Source of the DNA: Sinonovacula constricta
Lineage: Eukaryota; Mollusca; Bivalvia; Cardiida; Solecurtidae
Direction: 5' to 3'
Length of the DNA stretch: 64,000 bases
Assembly (NCBI GenBank): GCA_007844125.1
Contig: CM017556.1
Span: 18,886,017-18,950,016, forward strand
Shown here: positions 22,202 to 35,705 of the stretch, piece after piece
Layout: each line of letters begins with the position of its first letter
Numbering within the stretch: position 1 is the first letter of the stretch
The notes under the pieces: generated by a model
What the model saw: only the letters and a program-made list of their open reading frames with translations
Databases searched by the model: none
Told to the model about the DNA's origin: nothing
Program-made: the position numbers and the translations under genes

Positions 22202-22312
22202 ATGAATTGCAATTGTCCCAATCAAGAAAAGTTCGTCGCTTGTGATACGTGTTTTAACTTTGTCAGTTCTATAATTAAAACGCCACACACTGTAATGTGC
22301 TGCTTAAATTAG
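22202..22312 (+). CDS. Candidate cysteine-rich terminal exon, unit A, function unknown
   Basis: A very good acceptor (TGTATTTTCCTTGCTTTCAG) ends at 22201 and ATG follows at once. The frame encodes 36 residues with six cysteines (positions 3, 5, 14, 17, 33, 34), starting MNCNCPNQEKF and ending MCCLN, then TAG. A second phase is open for only 14 codons (DELQLSQSRKVRRL, then TGA), so the exon could also be the short tail of another protein. I see no signal peptide and recognise no family. Copies are at 35595-35705 and 43866-43976. Confidence 0.25.
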   Translation: MNCNCPNQEKFVACDTCFNFVSSIIKTPHTVMCCLN

Positions 22313-22724
22313 ACGAGAGAAAACAAAAATATTAAACCAAATGAAGCAATGGAGTAGCAAGAAAGCTCCATGTTTTACTGCGTGTAGTGTAAAAATCAGA
22401 CGGGTGAAAATGAGTCACTATGTTGAAAGATAAGGCTGTAATGCCACATTTCTCATACGTAGCTCTTGCATTAGTAGTGCTTCAGTGACATCGTATCATG
22501 CACACACTTCCACCGCGAATAGTTTAACAAAACTTTTATTAGCAATACATCACCTATGTATCTATACTAGGGCGTTTGGACATTAGGTTGGTGTATCTTG
22601 TATGCATCCGTATCGTAGCGATAAAATGTGAATTATTAGCTTACGACTTTTGGTATCATAACGGCTAAAAACATTGCTAATGGCTTATTCTACTAACACA
22701 TACATTGTATGCTTAACCATCACT
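22313..22724. other. Right edge of unit A; no feature seen
   Basis: AT-rich DNA between the cysteine-rich candidate exon and the unit junction. The same applies to 35706-36117 and 43977-44391. No open frame of note, no RNA gene and no promoter signal that I can support. Confidence 0.5.
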
Positions 22725-25299
22725 GCACCGGTCTCAAGAATTAATTTTGTCCTATAACTCAGTTGTTTCGTTTTAACAATATTTCGTCCAACATCTGCAT
22801 CTGCAGTTTTAAGCATAGCCATTTAGTCACCGCCTAAAGTTTAAAAGCAATTTTTGCTTTTGTTGCCATATGCCGTGCATATTATCTACCAATTTCGTAT
22901 TTGTTTATTTTATTAGTTTATTAGCCTATTAACGGACAACATATATATAGCTGTATTGTTAATCGTTAATCATGAACGTTTAATTAAAATGTAACTATGT
23001 GAACCTATTGAATTGATTTATTTTTTGTAAACGGCCCAGGATGTACTTTTGAGTACAAAGGACGATCATAAGTGTGCTCTAAAATCTTGTCTTTAAGAAT
23101 TAGTTATACTTTCTTTGAACGTAATATCTTATATATTAGAAAGACATTTAGCCGATTACAGATTATTATTTTTCCGCACTTTCGGACGTGGATAAAATAT
23201 TATTGACATGCCTAAGAATTTGGTCTCGTTGACATATGCTATTATCAATCATTCTATCTATCCTCAATGGCTACAGTCTCAACATAAAACGAAGATTCTT
23301 AATAAAACGACTCGTTGTTTATGTAAAATTGTTATTTGGTTCTGCAAATAACATGTAAACATTAAATTAATGTAAATATATGGAATCAACATATGTTTGA
23401 TGCTATTAATGAGATTTTGAAATTTGTTTTGGCAGCTCAAAAAACGTAAACTCCAAAGAAATAGCAAAAGCAAACCCCAAAATCTAAAAAAAAAAACACA
23501 CCAACAATAGTTTAATTCCACAATTAAAAGCATTGAAATTACTGTTTAAATTTGACCACTGACTTTGATTAGATTTACTTTTGAGTTACGTAAAATGTTA
23601 AACCCAATTTAGAAACTCATAGAGAACAACTTGTTAGATTCGTCGAAACATTAATCAACGTGATCCAGTTTGAGCATTGAATTAATTTCATACATTATGA
23701 ACGGTTGTTTGGTGTATTGCCATCATTTCTTAATTCTAGTTACATGTATACGACATTACGGAAACTGTTTTGACTAAAATTGTAAATCTGTAAAAAGGCT
23801 CAAGCACCCTAGTCGGCCCCTTCTTCGACTGACCGCTCCAAGGTTGTAACTGTTGATTTTTTCTCTCTTATTATTTTGTAATAGCTCGTCTCGGTTATTT
23901 GTTCATTTTACATCTGGCTAGCGTGTGTTTGTCCTTTATCTAGTTTGTTTCCTAGTAAATAAATTCATTAACTTTATTTTTTCTATTCATGCTCAGAATA
24001 ATGTTTCTTGTGGAGTGTAGTTTCCCCATATATGTAATCCATGATGTCAGTTAATTCACCCTTTTAAGATTGTAACTTTTATTTTCTTTTGATGTATATT
24101 AAGTATCTGGTACTCCCATTTCATTGTTTATGATCGTGCTTGTACATTTATGCGATGTCATTTATCCACGTATGATGGTTTTGTCTCTAATTTAAGTAAA
24201 TTAGTTCCTCCATAAATGGTATATAATATCGCATTTACAAGACAGTGATATATGCTACTCTACTCACCCGAAAACAAGGTAGGCATATTTTTTCCAATGA
24301 TCTCACTGATTTTATTTATCATGTCATTACTTAGTTGCAAGTAATTATAATTGGACTGCTTGTGTGACTTTACTTTGTTTAGAATAGAAAAACTGCCAGG
24401 TCAGAGGTATATATAAAGATATCGTACATAAATTAAAATACCATGATGTATTTATATGTATTATACTGCTAAAACTTAAATGGCATCGCTTAATTATAAA
24501 TGTATTTATCTCCCATATATATCAAAATTAAACACTAAGATATTTCATTTAATATTAAACATTGGAACAAGTACTTCTCAGATGATTATTATTAATGTTT
24601 GTAATTGAATATTCTAACGAATGTCTGTATTAGCTAAACTCGGAATGAGAAATGTTGAGTGAAATTGAGTGAAATTGAGTGAAATGCGAGATCAAATATA
24701 TTTAACAAATCACACATACACGTACGCCTATGATTCTATTTCTACTAAAATATTCTTCAAAGACATTTAGTTAACTGCTGGTAAAAGTGATTTTTTTACC
24801 TGGTTTGTTTCTCTTTACCAACCAAGACTTTAATTGTCAAAACGGGCTTAGAAAAGTAAAAACAAAACTGTTACATAATCACATTTTGATAATGACAATC
24901 GATCAACAAATCACTTTCACGTGCCTCTGAAGATAATGGCATAATTAACACTGTGACAGTGCTTTACGTCTCTAAATGCAACACCTGACATCTTTTAATG
25001 TGCTCAACGTTCTAAACTAATGACAAATCCCAGATTTACAATTAAATGTGTGCGTTTCAAACAGGACAGCTGTTGTGTTCATATGAAAAATACTTACGCT
25101 AATCAACAAGTCTGTCTAACTTTCCCTTCAATTTAATCTGATCTTTTGCGATGTCTCGACGAGGTTTACGGTGTACCTGCCAATGGTTTCAAAGAAAACA
25201 CGCATATTTTTCAAAAAGATTATGTCAGTCTGCCTTTTTCTTGTCAGTACTATATGGAATACACAGATATATTTCTTTTCAGACATACAGGCCTGTAAG

Positions 25300-25300
25300 C

Positions 25301-25384
<84 letters not shown>
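25300..25384. repeat. (CAGA)n microsatellite, unit B
   Basis: Uninterrupted tetranucleotide array. It lacks the CATA interruption of unit A and so resembles unit C, consistent with B having a C-derived left part. Confidence 0.97.
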
Positions 25385-27494
25385 CCCATTACATTGAATT
25401 AAGCATTCATTTTCTTTTCTAACAGGCTTTCATGCTTTATGCGTTCAACACAACTAAACTGTCCAACACTGGTATTTAGCCGCGTTTATCTATAATTTCC
25501 TAAACGAATATAAGGGCTTATAGTTATAAAAAAAGTCTTCAGGACCTGTATCTTTTTGTCATTCTTTTATAAATTGTATCCGAACATTATGTTTTTGTTT
25601 AAAAAAAACACATATGTATAAGACTCCCACTAACTTAAAGGAAGTTTTCACAGTGAGAAAAACACGTCAAATGTGTTCGGATGAGGGCGGAATAATAAAC
25701 AAGGAACAAGTTTTGGACGTATTTTTGTTAGACAACGAAATGTTGTATCGGGGATCCATGTTTTCATTATCGCGAATAAATGGGCTATATTGTGGGTAAT
25801 CATGATAAGTATGATCCTTTATGTGACGGGTATAGCTCAACGTTAACCACAAGAGACGCTAATAACAGTGAAATCCTATTAGTTTTATGGTTTGTATGGT
25901 TTAAAAGGTTTGATGCTAGATTCACCCCTCTTTTGTTTCTATAGGGGAAATATGATATATGATACATAAAACACAGGAAGCAATTAGCCCGCTCTATACT
26001 TGTTTCTAATTTTTACTTTTACATTGTTATGTAGTATTAAACAGTTACATGGCTGATTCGGTAACAGTGTTGTCAAGACTCTATACACATGTCGAACATG
26101 CGTTTTACTTGTGTTTTTTATAACAGACACTAAGACATGCCCATTTTCGGTTAGATTTCTTGTACTATTGCAATATGTGCATATATTAGTTTTTGTACTT
26201 AAAGGGTTTTTCTCTCAATGGCACACAAAAACATTGATGTATTTAGGCGCCTCAATATGTCAATATGATAAAAATAAAACAAGCATTGCAAAAGTAGAGA
26301 ACGCATTTAACAGAATGAGGCTCCATATAAAATTGAATAATCTACAATTATGTAAAATTTACGTAAAATATAAAAAAAAAACATAATTGGATATCGCAAC
26401 ATCTTGCCCGAACCGTGTTTAAAACCATATTGTAGACATTGCCGATGCAGTTTGATTGCTATGATTGCTATGACATCCAATCATTTTTAATGTCAGCACA
26501 ATTGTGTCTGCACTTAGCTTCTTTCTCTAAGCAAAAATGTTATGATGCCAACATTAAATGAATTAATGTTGTTTATTACAAAACACTAGGTGACAAAGCT
26601 TTTATCGACATTAATGTTATTCGATTAAACAAACTACGAAACATTGTAAACATAATATTTGCATAACTACATATTTACAGTGTGTTCACTAGTCTGGATA
26701 TAATAATGTTACTCTGTGATTTAATGTGCATAGCATGCATGATCTAAAAACACTGTTATATTAGTAAGGCTAAAGTATTTTTCACATCATTTTATAAATG
26801 ATCTGCAGATCAATTTTAATACATTTTTAACACACCAACTTGTTTAAGATATAATCTCAATTTGGAATATGAAACCCACAATATTTTTCTAGATTATTTG
26901 TTCGAAATCTAGTATAACATGTTTTTCTTTAAAAAAAACATTGAAGAAAAGAGCCTTCCCTAAGGTGCCTTGTTGAATAAAAATGTGTTTAAATGTGTAA
27001 CCAGATAGCCTGTGTTTCAATTCATTCTTCGTAAATACGCTTTCTACGTCTCAAGCGTCGTTCCTTATGTACAATTCGTCTGGTTGTACGGTATGTGTCT
27101 GCCAGTTCACCCCTCTGTCGGTCTGTCTGCCGTTAGTACTGGACTCCGTATCTTTTTTTAAAAAAATATTTCAGTTAGAATGTGAGGTCTGTTCTGGCTG
27201 CAGCTTCATCTCACTCAATAATATAATTTAATACAATAGGAAATAAATACATTTTGGCAGATTATACGCATAAGGCAGATTGCGTTATATGTCCCGGGCA
27301 TCTTTCATCCGTCGGAATCTGTGCAGTTTGTTTATGTGAATATGTGTTTACAGACAGTATAGCATCACTAGTCAGGATGAGTAATCATGCAGAGGAATTA
27401 AAGATAATTCCACATTATGAAGGAATTTATAAATGGCATTTTGCTTTTCCATGTGCCGACGTTATAAGTATATTTGTATGTAATCTTTTTTTAG

Positions 27495-27611
27495 GATGTT
27501 CCAGGTTTCAGTATCACCAAGAGACAATCAAAGAGCATCACTCCACGACATATAGTCAACCAGGACGACTCTCAGCAGGCTGTTTGGCGGCAGCGATATC
27601 ACATTAGATAA
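27495..27611 (+). CDS. Candidate terminal exon, unit B copy
   Basis: Identical to the unit A copy, including the acceptor CTTTTTTTAG just before 27495 and the TAA at 27609-27611. If this is the end of a real gene, units A and B would each supply one 3' end, and upstream exons could lie in the preceding unit. Confidence 0.28.
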   Translation, partial: DVPGFSITKRQSKSITPRHIVNQDDSQQAVWRQRYHIR

Positions 27612-28327
27612 GCGGATCAATACAGACTGTAGTTATGATCTGTTCAACCTTCTCTATATGATATGTTCCGGGGTCTCTATAACAACTTACTGGCCATTTC
27701 CTTAAATGATTTGATTCCAGATTTCCGGGGGGAAGCGAGCCTGATGCTTGGATAATAGTTTTGTTTCTGTGTGTATTAATTTGTGAGTGTACTGATGATT
27801 GTCTTTGAATGAAATGTCGCCTTTGAAGGAGTAACACACTTTATACTAACACATTAATGAAACAATCTAACTAAATTGAATGGAATGTGTTTTCTTCTCG
27901 TATACATTGGTAACACACAGTCTGCAAATGATATATGCTTTTTAGAAACTTACCAGACTGCAGAATATCGACTTTTCATCAGCCCCTGCACAATCCAATA
28001 CACTTCATTAATATGTGCATGGACACAAAACATTTGCAATAGGTAAATACAGTACTGAAAATCACGAAATTGACAATTTTTCCGTTTCCACTCCGTTTCG
28101 TTTCCATTTCAGTTGGAAGCGTTTGCCGCTCCGTTTCCATTCCGCTTCCGTTGCGTTTCCGTTTCGTTTTATTCGCTTCCAGCGCTGCATTTCAAACGCT
28201 TCCAGCGTTTCTATCGTTTCTTCCGTTTCTACCGTTTCAAGCGTTCCGTTTCGCTCCGTTCCGATTTTGACTAAAAATTTCGTTTAATAAATTTCTAAAG
28301 GTAAAGTACTTCCTGTGTGTTTGCAAA

Positions 28328-28465
28328 ATGACGAAAGAAGTAAACATTCTAGGGAGAGGCAAAAGTCTTCCATCACATATAAAGGAATCGGCAGTAGATT
28401 GTTTGCGACGAGGATATTCAGTGTCAGTCACCCGGAGGGAAATTGCAGACAAAAAATACCCTTAA
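28328..28465 (+). CDS. 45-codon helix-turn-helix-like fragment inside the transposon (unit B)
   Basis: Identical copy of the frame at 14940-15077, duplicated with its host unit. Unit C has none because it lacks the transposon. Confidence 0.33.
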   Translation: MTKEVNILGRGKSLPSHIKESAVDCLRRGYSVSVTRREIADKKYP

Positions 28466-30816
28466 CAACCAGCACCTGCAAATAATCCTCAAAATTCAGG
28501 GAGTGCAGTATTGAGAAGATGCCTACCTACTTGTCTTCGCCAGACGTCATATCCCGGAATAAACAAACAAGAAATAACTTTCAAATATGGTCCACACACA
28601 CCCAGTATCCTAAAAAGTTAACTTCTCTGTGACGTGTTAATCCGCAAAAAAAGCGTAATGGTGATCCGACCTTAAAATAAGACGATATCACACACAATTT
28701 TTTTTAAAACTTGCCCCCGGACGTTTGCCCCCCGCCCCTATAAGTGCAGACCGGACGTTTGCCACCCCCTCTCCCCTTCAAATAAAAAGGTCCTTCAAAT
28801 AAAAAGGCCCAGCGTTTACCCCCATCCCCACTGCCAAAATAAAAAGGCGAATGTTTGCCCCTTTCCGATATTTGTTATATGGCGGACTTTAGATTTAACG
28901 TCTCGCTGATAGTAACGTGTAATATCCAATAATTTTAGATAAGTATTACTCACTACAGTCACATTTCATGGTTAAAATGATTATCTCATATAAACATGAA
29001 ATTGTTGTTTTGTCGAAAACAGGCACATACATAAAGTCTCATAGAACAAACAACTTTCTTAGAAACAAGTGTGTGTTGTTGTGTTTTCGGTTTGCACATA
29101 TTAGCGCCAATTAACGGCTGTTAACAATATTCTTCACGCACTTATAACATGAAGTCGCTAATTATATCAATGTGATTTTAATTTCTCCAAGGTTGTAACA
29201 AATAAATGCGGTGAACAAATAAATCATTAGATGTGGTGTAATTTCTTTCTGGAGAGGAGGGCTCTCTGGCTAACACTGCAACATCAAAGACTATTCTGGG
29301 AAACAATCGCCGGTCACTATCATTTGAAGTCGCCGAAAAGATTTTTTTTTTGTTTCAAATTGACCGACCTATTATTTCTCTCAATACTGTGCAACATGAT
29401 ATCGATCGATAATTGTCTTCAAGCTGCCATTTAGAAGAGAGAGAGGGTGTGAACGCTGGGTACTGTTTAGGGATTAAAAATGGTAAGTACGCGTGAACGG
29501 CGTGTGCTATGAAAAAACATGCAACGTTATTGACGATTTACCTTCGCGGCATAAATATAAGTTCTAAAGGAATGATAGTGGAGGGAGGAAACTGTACTAT
29601 GTAGTAATATTTCAGACTGCGCATGTTTTTACTTATATAAATGTCCTTACAAAAACTTTTTAGTCCTTTTAATGATCATAAACACTTTTATAAAGGTATT
29701 ATTTATATTTAAGGTATGGATTAACTACAAAAGAATAGGCGAGCCATTGAAATAATACATTTGCAATAAACACGAGATGAAAATATACATTAGACTGTGT
29801 TCCTTGATGTGTCTTCTCTTGATAACATTATTTACAAAAAACACGACAATTAATGTAGTATTTACTATAAGAAATCCCCAATCCCCACATCCACGTTTCC
29901 TCTTCTTAAACTAAAAAATAGTGGGTGGGGAAAGGGTGCACCATTGTGGGTACTACTAAATATAGCGTTAGGTCCTTTTATGAGCCAAAAAAGATATCGT
30001 GCACCTTAGTGTTTTGTCCTTTTTGTTGTACTCGCGTAAGTCAATGCATATTGCTCTTTAAAAGGTGAAGGTCATAAACCACGCGACTGCCATAAGGTGA
30101 CATTTTCAAACACAGCTGCAGAGAGGATGCATGTGTTCTTGCGAAGTGGAAAAGACGCCAAAACACGGTCACACTTCCTGTCCACTAGACAAACAAGGTG
30201 TCATAAAACTGCCAATTAGCTTAATTAGTTGGGGTGTCCGCTCATATCTTAAAATTAGGGATTCAATTAGAGTAGAACTTTATGATGGCATGAACCCTAC
30301 CCACGCGCATGGAGAAACATAATATCAATTTACAAAACGATATATTTTAATATTTCTATCTTTAAATGGGTACAAAAATTAAGTACCCGGTAGGGCCCTC
30401 ATTAGACCACATTTTGGCATAGAACATTCAAGACATGAATGGGAAAATGAGCCGTAGCCAGGCCTCATTCAAATAGTTGCAAGTCAAGTAAAGTCAAAAG
30501 TTGTATGCAGATTCTTAATCGCGGTCCACGAATTCCGATTAATCCTATATATGTAACAGCGCATTATGGGAACTATGCATTTAGAAATAGGAATTTTGAT
30601 ACTATTGTCCAAATTTACAACATTGTTCATTATAAGATATATAACAATTAAGATTAGAAGCAGAAGAAACTTTGCTTGACAAAGAGGCAAGATAAAATAA
30701 AATACATATCCATACCCCTGTAACTAAAGTAATGATGATGTAAATGACGGTGCTGCTACTGCTGCTTCTGCTGATAATGATGACGGTGATACCGATGCTG
30801 TTTATGATTAGGTGTA

Positions 30817-31829
30817 CGGACATTTGCCCCCCCGGACATTTGCCCCCCGGACGTTTGCCCTCTTTTAAATGCAGGCCGGACGTTTGCCCCCCTGTCGTTT
30901 TTCAGAGCCGGACTTTTGCCCCCCCTGCCGATTTTCAAAGCCGGACGTTTGCCCCCTCAACAAAACTTGAGGGCGGACTTTTGCCCCCCCCCCCCCCCCC
31001 ATAACGTAAGGGCGGACTTTCAAAAAAATCAATCTGTCAATTTCATTAATTTTACAAAGAATGTAAAAAACGGCGATTAACATCCTTGTACTTAATTATA
31101 AACAATTAGCTGTAATGCGTTCAGTTATACGCGGCGGTTTCTTTGCATTACTAATTTCACAGAGAATGCCAATTAACGGCGATTAACATGATTGTATTTA
31201 ATTATAAACAATTAACTGTATTGCATTAAATTATACGCGACGGTTTCTTTGATTGGCCGAATTAAATCCAGGAGATTCAATTAAAGGAATGTCACAAATT
31301 GTGTTTATTTGTCACGTTATCACGTCTCAAAATGCAAACTGTAAGCACAGTCCTTTAAATATGATGGACTCTTGAATCATAATGTACATCTGTGCTCAAT
31401 CAGTTTTAGAACGGGTAAATTGTCTCGGAACCAGATGCGATGTAAAGATATGAAGGCAAACTAGATTGTAACTTTTACTTAATTCCAGTCCTATGAAAAA
31501 AATTATAGAAAATTTTGTTACACCTAACACATTTCATGTACTGTAGCACCATGTAGTACCGTTTGTGTATGTTTCTAATATGGCGGGAAGACATTTACAG
31601 GCGGGATACAGAGTTTGAGAAGAAAGGGAGGGCAATTTCCGCCTTGACATTTTAGTAGAGGGGGCAAACGTCCGCCTTGTAATTTCAGCTGGGGGGCAAA
31701 CGTCCGCCTTGTCATTTCAGCTGGGGGGCAAACGTCCGCCTTGTAATTTCAGCTGGGGGGCAAACGTCCGCCCTTCACAAATAGGGGGGCAAACGTCCGG
31801 GGGGCAAATGTCCGGGGGGGCAACTGTCC
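30817..31829. mobile_element. Nested 1,013-bp element with inverted GGACGTTTGCCCCCC arrays, unit B
   Basis: Same element as in unit A. The poly-C run inside the fifth to seventh left motif is 17 long here against 12 in A, which explains the 5-bp length difference. It is a duplicate by descent. Confidence 0.75.
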
Positions 31830-33826
31830 TAGATTCTTATGATTATAATGGAAATGGTAATAACGGTTACGGTGATGCTGATGCTCATGACGATTATGAT
31901 GTAGATCGTGATGCCGGTGATGCTGCTTTTGATGATGATTAGTGGTGATTATATAAGTAATATGGGATCCTGATGATGATCATGTGTGATCAGGTGAATT
32001 TAATGGCGGTAATGATTATTATGTCTTTAATATTTATCGTGATGTAAGTTTTTATCACGGTTGTTTTATTTAACTGTCAATCGATGATTGTATATGTGCA
32101 CTATTTGGCAATCTATGGTTATTCAGACGTTGAACTTTAGGATCATACTTGTCATTGGCTCTGAGAGCCGGGGAGGATGTTATTGGTTCTTGATTGGGTC
32201 ACACCTTGCAATAATACATAGCATTGTTTGTTTGTTTTATGTGAGGTTGTTTTATGTTTTTTGTGTTATATGAGATGTGTTACCTTCTTTTGGTTGAGGT
32301 TTAATTTCATTAAGTAACTTTATTTTGTACCACGCAATGCATTCTTTGTAAATGAAAAATACTTTAAGCAAGTATGTTCACACAAAAATGATTGGCGTAG
32401 TTGATCCGGGAACGGACCATGCAGCTACAAAGTAATTAGCGAAAATTCAAACTCGGGAAATGCTGCGACATTGCGCGCGCATACGTGTAATGACAGCTGT
32501 GTACACACTATCTTCATATGCCAAACAATGAAGACTAAGAATGTCGATCCAAGGCGGATGTTAAGTTATTCATTGGAATTAATTAAAACATCAGTTTCGA
32601 CAGAAACGCAATATTATAGTTAAATTGCGTGTTTTATCGTGCGGAGTGATTTTTAGTGCAGTTTCTGTTTTGACGGTACACGATGACTTGGACAACTCGT
32701 GCGGTTTCGGAACTGTAATGTACAAGTTTGATAAATACGAATTTTTGATAATAATTTATGTTATTTCTTTTTGCAGAGTACATATAAAAGCGCGTTTGTG
32801 TTGATAAATTGAAGCCAGTTATTGTGTTCGTTTAAATTTATTTCGTACCAAGAAACGGTTGAAATGTTACTATAAATAATCGGGTGACCTAGAAACGTTT
32901 GAAGCGGTAGTGAAAATAACTCTACCGTTACGAGCATTCCGATTTTTCCGTTTCTACCGTTTCTAGCGTTCCAAGCGCTCCGGTTATAGCGTTTATACCG
33001 TTTACACCATTTCAAGCGTTTGTAGCGCTCCGTTGCATTTCCATTTCCACTCCGTTCCGTTTCCGTTTCAACAGGAAACGAAAAACGTTTCATTTCCATT
33101 TCCACTCCGTTCCGTTTGTCAATTTCATGATTTTCAGTACTGTAAGAAAAGGTCCTATCAAAATTTCTACAGATATTTTAATTTTATCTACCTGTAACAA
33201 ACATAGATTTAACCGTTACCATGGTAGCCCTTAATAGGCTTGCTTCAACTGAAATGTTCTATGGATTTGATTAAAATATACAGAAGATATAAATATATTA
33301 CATGTGAAAAGTGATTCAGAAAGAAGACAACTATTTTAACGATCAAAATCGTGTACTTCTGCTTGTTAGTTGCTGTTATTAAGCGTTTGCCTTATACGAG
33401 GGTATATGAATATGATTAAATTGTAATTGATATACAAGCATTCTCTCTTCAAATTTTTCAACTTTTAACCCAAATTAAAGGTAAAACATTTATCTGCTTC
33501 ATTATTATTTTCTCTATTTCATAACTTTTAATCAAGTCTAGCATATAACTATTAAGAGCAGTGTTCGGCAAATTAAAAAAAAACAACAAAACGCTCCCAC
33601 AGAAAGGATTAAAGAAGCAGAAAATGATATTAAAAGCATATGCTACAGTAAACTAAATGAAAGAAATTATATTTTCTTCGACTATTTCGTTGGCTATTAT
33701 TAATATATATAAAATATATAATAAAATGTATGGTTTGACTTGCTGTTTTCTTTGATTCTATATATTGTTTCTGTTGCTTACAATCATTTTTTCATAGGTA
33801 TTTATTAAAGTTGCTGTTATTCTTAG

Positions 33827-33932
33827 TCACCCATATTTGTTACTGTGGGATTTATCGTCATATCAACAGTATTTTATATTTCGGACACCGGGCCGACCAG
33901 AAGTGGAAGTGTCCCAGGGAACATATATACAT
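33827..33932 (+). CDS. Candidate exon with a YISDTG motif, unit B copy
   Basis: Identical to the unit A segment, with the same acceptor-like and GTATGT donor-like sites. The identity reflects recent duplication and not proven constraint. Confidence 0.22.
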
Positions 33933-35594
33933 GTATGTCTGTGAGCTAACATGCGACAGTGTCATACCATTAATTCATTATTTCTTCATCTATTAGACAT
34001 TACACCCTTAAACTAAACATAAATATGTTTTTCACTAACGACCATAAAACAGTCACAAAATAATAGTGCTTAACTAACTATTGAACAATTTAAAAAAGTA
34101 CATGATGAAAGGGTTTAAATGTACGAAACACATCCACGTAATTGTGTAAATAATGATAATTATAAAAATAACAGCAATGCGGTAACATTAAAAATATCTA
34201 GTTAGCAGCGATTTGAACAAGGAGGATATGCAGTAGCTTCTCACAAAAATGTATTTAATTGGCTAGGTTTATCCGAACTAATTTTAAAGCATGTGTTTCT
34301 AAAAGTGGATTACTTGATATTTCTCGAATTTAATTCCCCTCACTGAAAACATTTTACATATTAAATTTATGTCTCCAGTAAGATACACAATCAATTGTTA
34401 CATAAGAGGCTCCCATCGTGATATATTTGACCTTGTGATGTTTCATAGCTTAAAACCAGCCGTAAGAACAAGTTTTCTAAAATATCAGCAGTGTCGGAAT
34501 ATTCATTTAGTTTTCATCTAGTGTATTTTTGGATATATAGTTATAATACAGCCCTCTCCGGGCATTATTGCAGATTATTTTGGATTCAAGAAGCATTTGG
34601 ACCTTAATCTAGTGAGTGGGCAATTTGTGTTAGGACTTGGATGAATCAGAACTTTATTTGAGATTAATGTATGTTGTGTTGTAATTTGTAACTTTTTAAA
34701 ATAAAATATATTGTGTTGCAAAACGTGTTGCTGGCTTTTACTTTCCGTTCCTAATCATCTTTATATGTTAACAATTGCATATATGCAATAAACGTATCAT
34801 TTGCAAAAATATAATATTAGAATGTTAACCAATTTTTGACTTAGCCGTCTGACGTCAGCCACGAAATCACATTTGACCTATACTATTTTTCTGATGTATT
34901 TTCTGTACTTTATCAAAAGCTGTAAGCAGCAAACACAATGAATATAAAATCTATTATCAGGTCAAATAAAGGAGTTCTGGTCAAATGGATTTACTAAAAT
35001 AACTGTGATACTGAGATATACACCTTCCAAACGCGATACTCGCATGGGATAATCTTTAAATGAACACATTTGTTGACAGCTTTGCTATCTAATAAAAGCT
35101 TATACAATTTAATTGATTGTAATTTCGGAAGTGTTGACTACTTTACATTTCGTTTCTATGTATTATGGGTATTCTTACACATTTAATACATAAAGCAACC
35201 TTCACAAATTCATTTATTACCAGGGACACCGTCAGTGGTATTAGCTGTTTATTGTTCATTGACAGCTGGATACATTTATCTTTACACTTCAGGAGACAGC
35301 ATTACCAAAAACACCAAAGTGGCATGTAGACCGCCGTAAAGTTCCATGTAGGTTTACAGCATTCCATTGAATACGATTGATGTCTGCCAATGCAGTTTAC
35401 ACCGATGACGCATTTTAGCTTGAGTTACATGTTCGTTGATTCGCTGTTTCTATTTATAATAGTGTATGCTTTCTTGTATTCAACTACAACGACTGCAGTT
35501 ATCATTGCATAAACATGTATGCAGAGAATGAGTAATATCTTTGACAACTCAATTTATAAATGGCATTTCTGTCGTGTATTTTCCTTGCTTTCAG

Positions 35595-35705
35595 ATGAAT
35601 TGCAATTGTCCCAATCAAGAAAAGTTCGTCGCTTGTGATACGTGTTTTAACTTTGTCAGTTCTATAATTAAAACGCCACACACTGTAATGTGCTGCTTAA
35701 ATTAG
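35595..35705 (+). CDS. Candidate cysteine-rich terminal exon, unit B copy
   Basis: Identical to the unit A copy, including the strong acceptor. See the unit A entry for the two possible phases. Confidence 0.24.
   Translation: MNCNCPNQEKFVACDTCFNFVSSIIKTPHTVMCCLN

Larger units (their letters stand above)
9378..22724. repeat. Large tandem duplication, unit A (13,347 bp including transposon)
   Basis: First of three head-to-tail copies. The unit begins at GCACCGGTCTCAAGAATTAA. After the first 1.5 kb or so, A and B are nearly identical, differing by scattered single bases, microsatellite length and a poly-C run. The first 1.5 kb (9378 to about 10870) is distinctly more diverged from B and C, with several small indels; for example A lacks the GTTTCCCCATA-type segment near 24030. 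Contents in order: R1 fragment, CAGA microsatellite, exon-like segments, the 5.09-kb transposon, an exon-like segment at 20434, R2 at about 21.6-21.9 kb and an exon-like segment at 22202. Confidence 0.97.
28050..33142. mobile_element. 5,093-bp DNA transposon with TA target-site duplication, unit B
   Basis: The same insertion as in unit A: same flanks, same TA sites (28048-28049 and 33143-33144), same nested element. It is 5 bp longer because the poly-C run inside is 17 rather than 12. It is a copy made by duplication of the host DNA and not a second transposition event. Confidence 0.88.
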
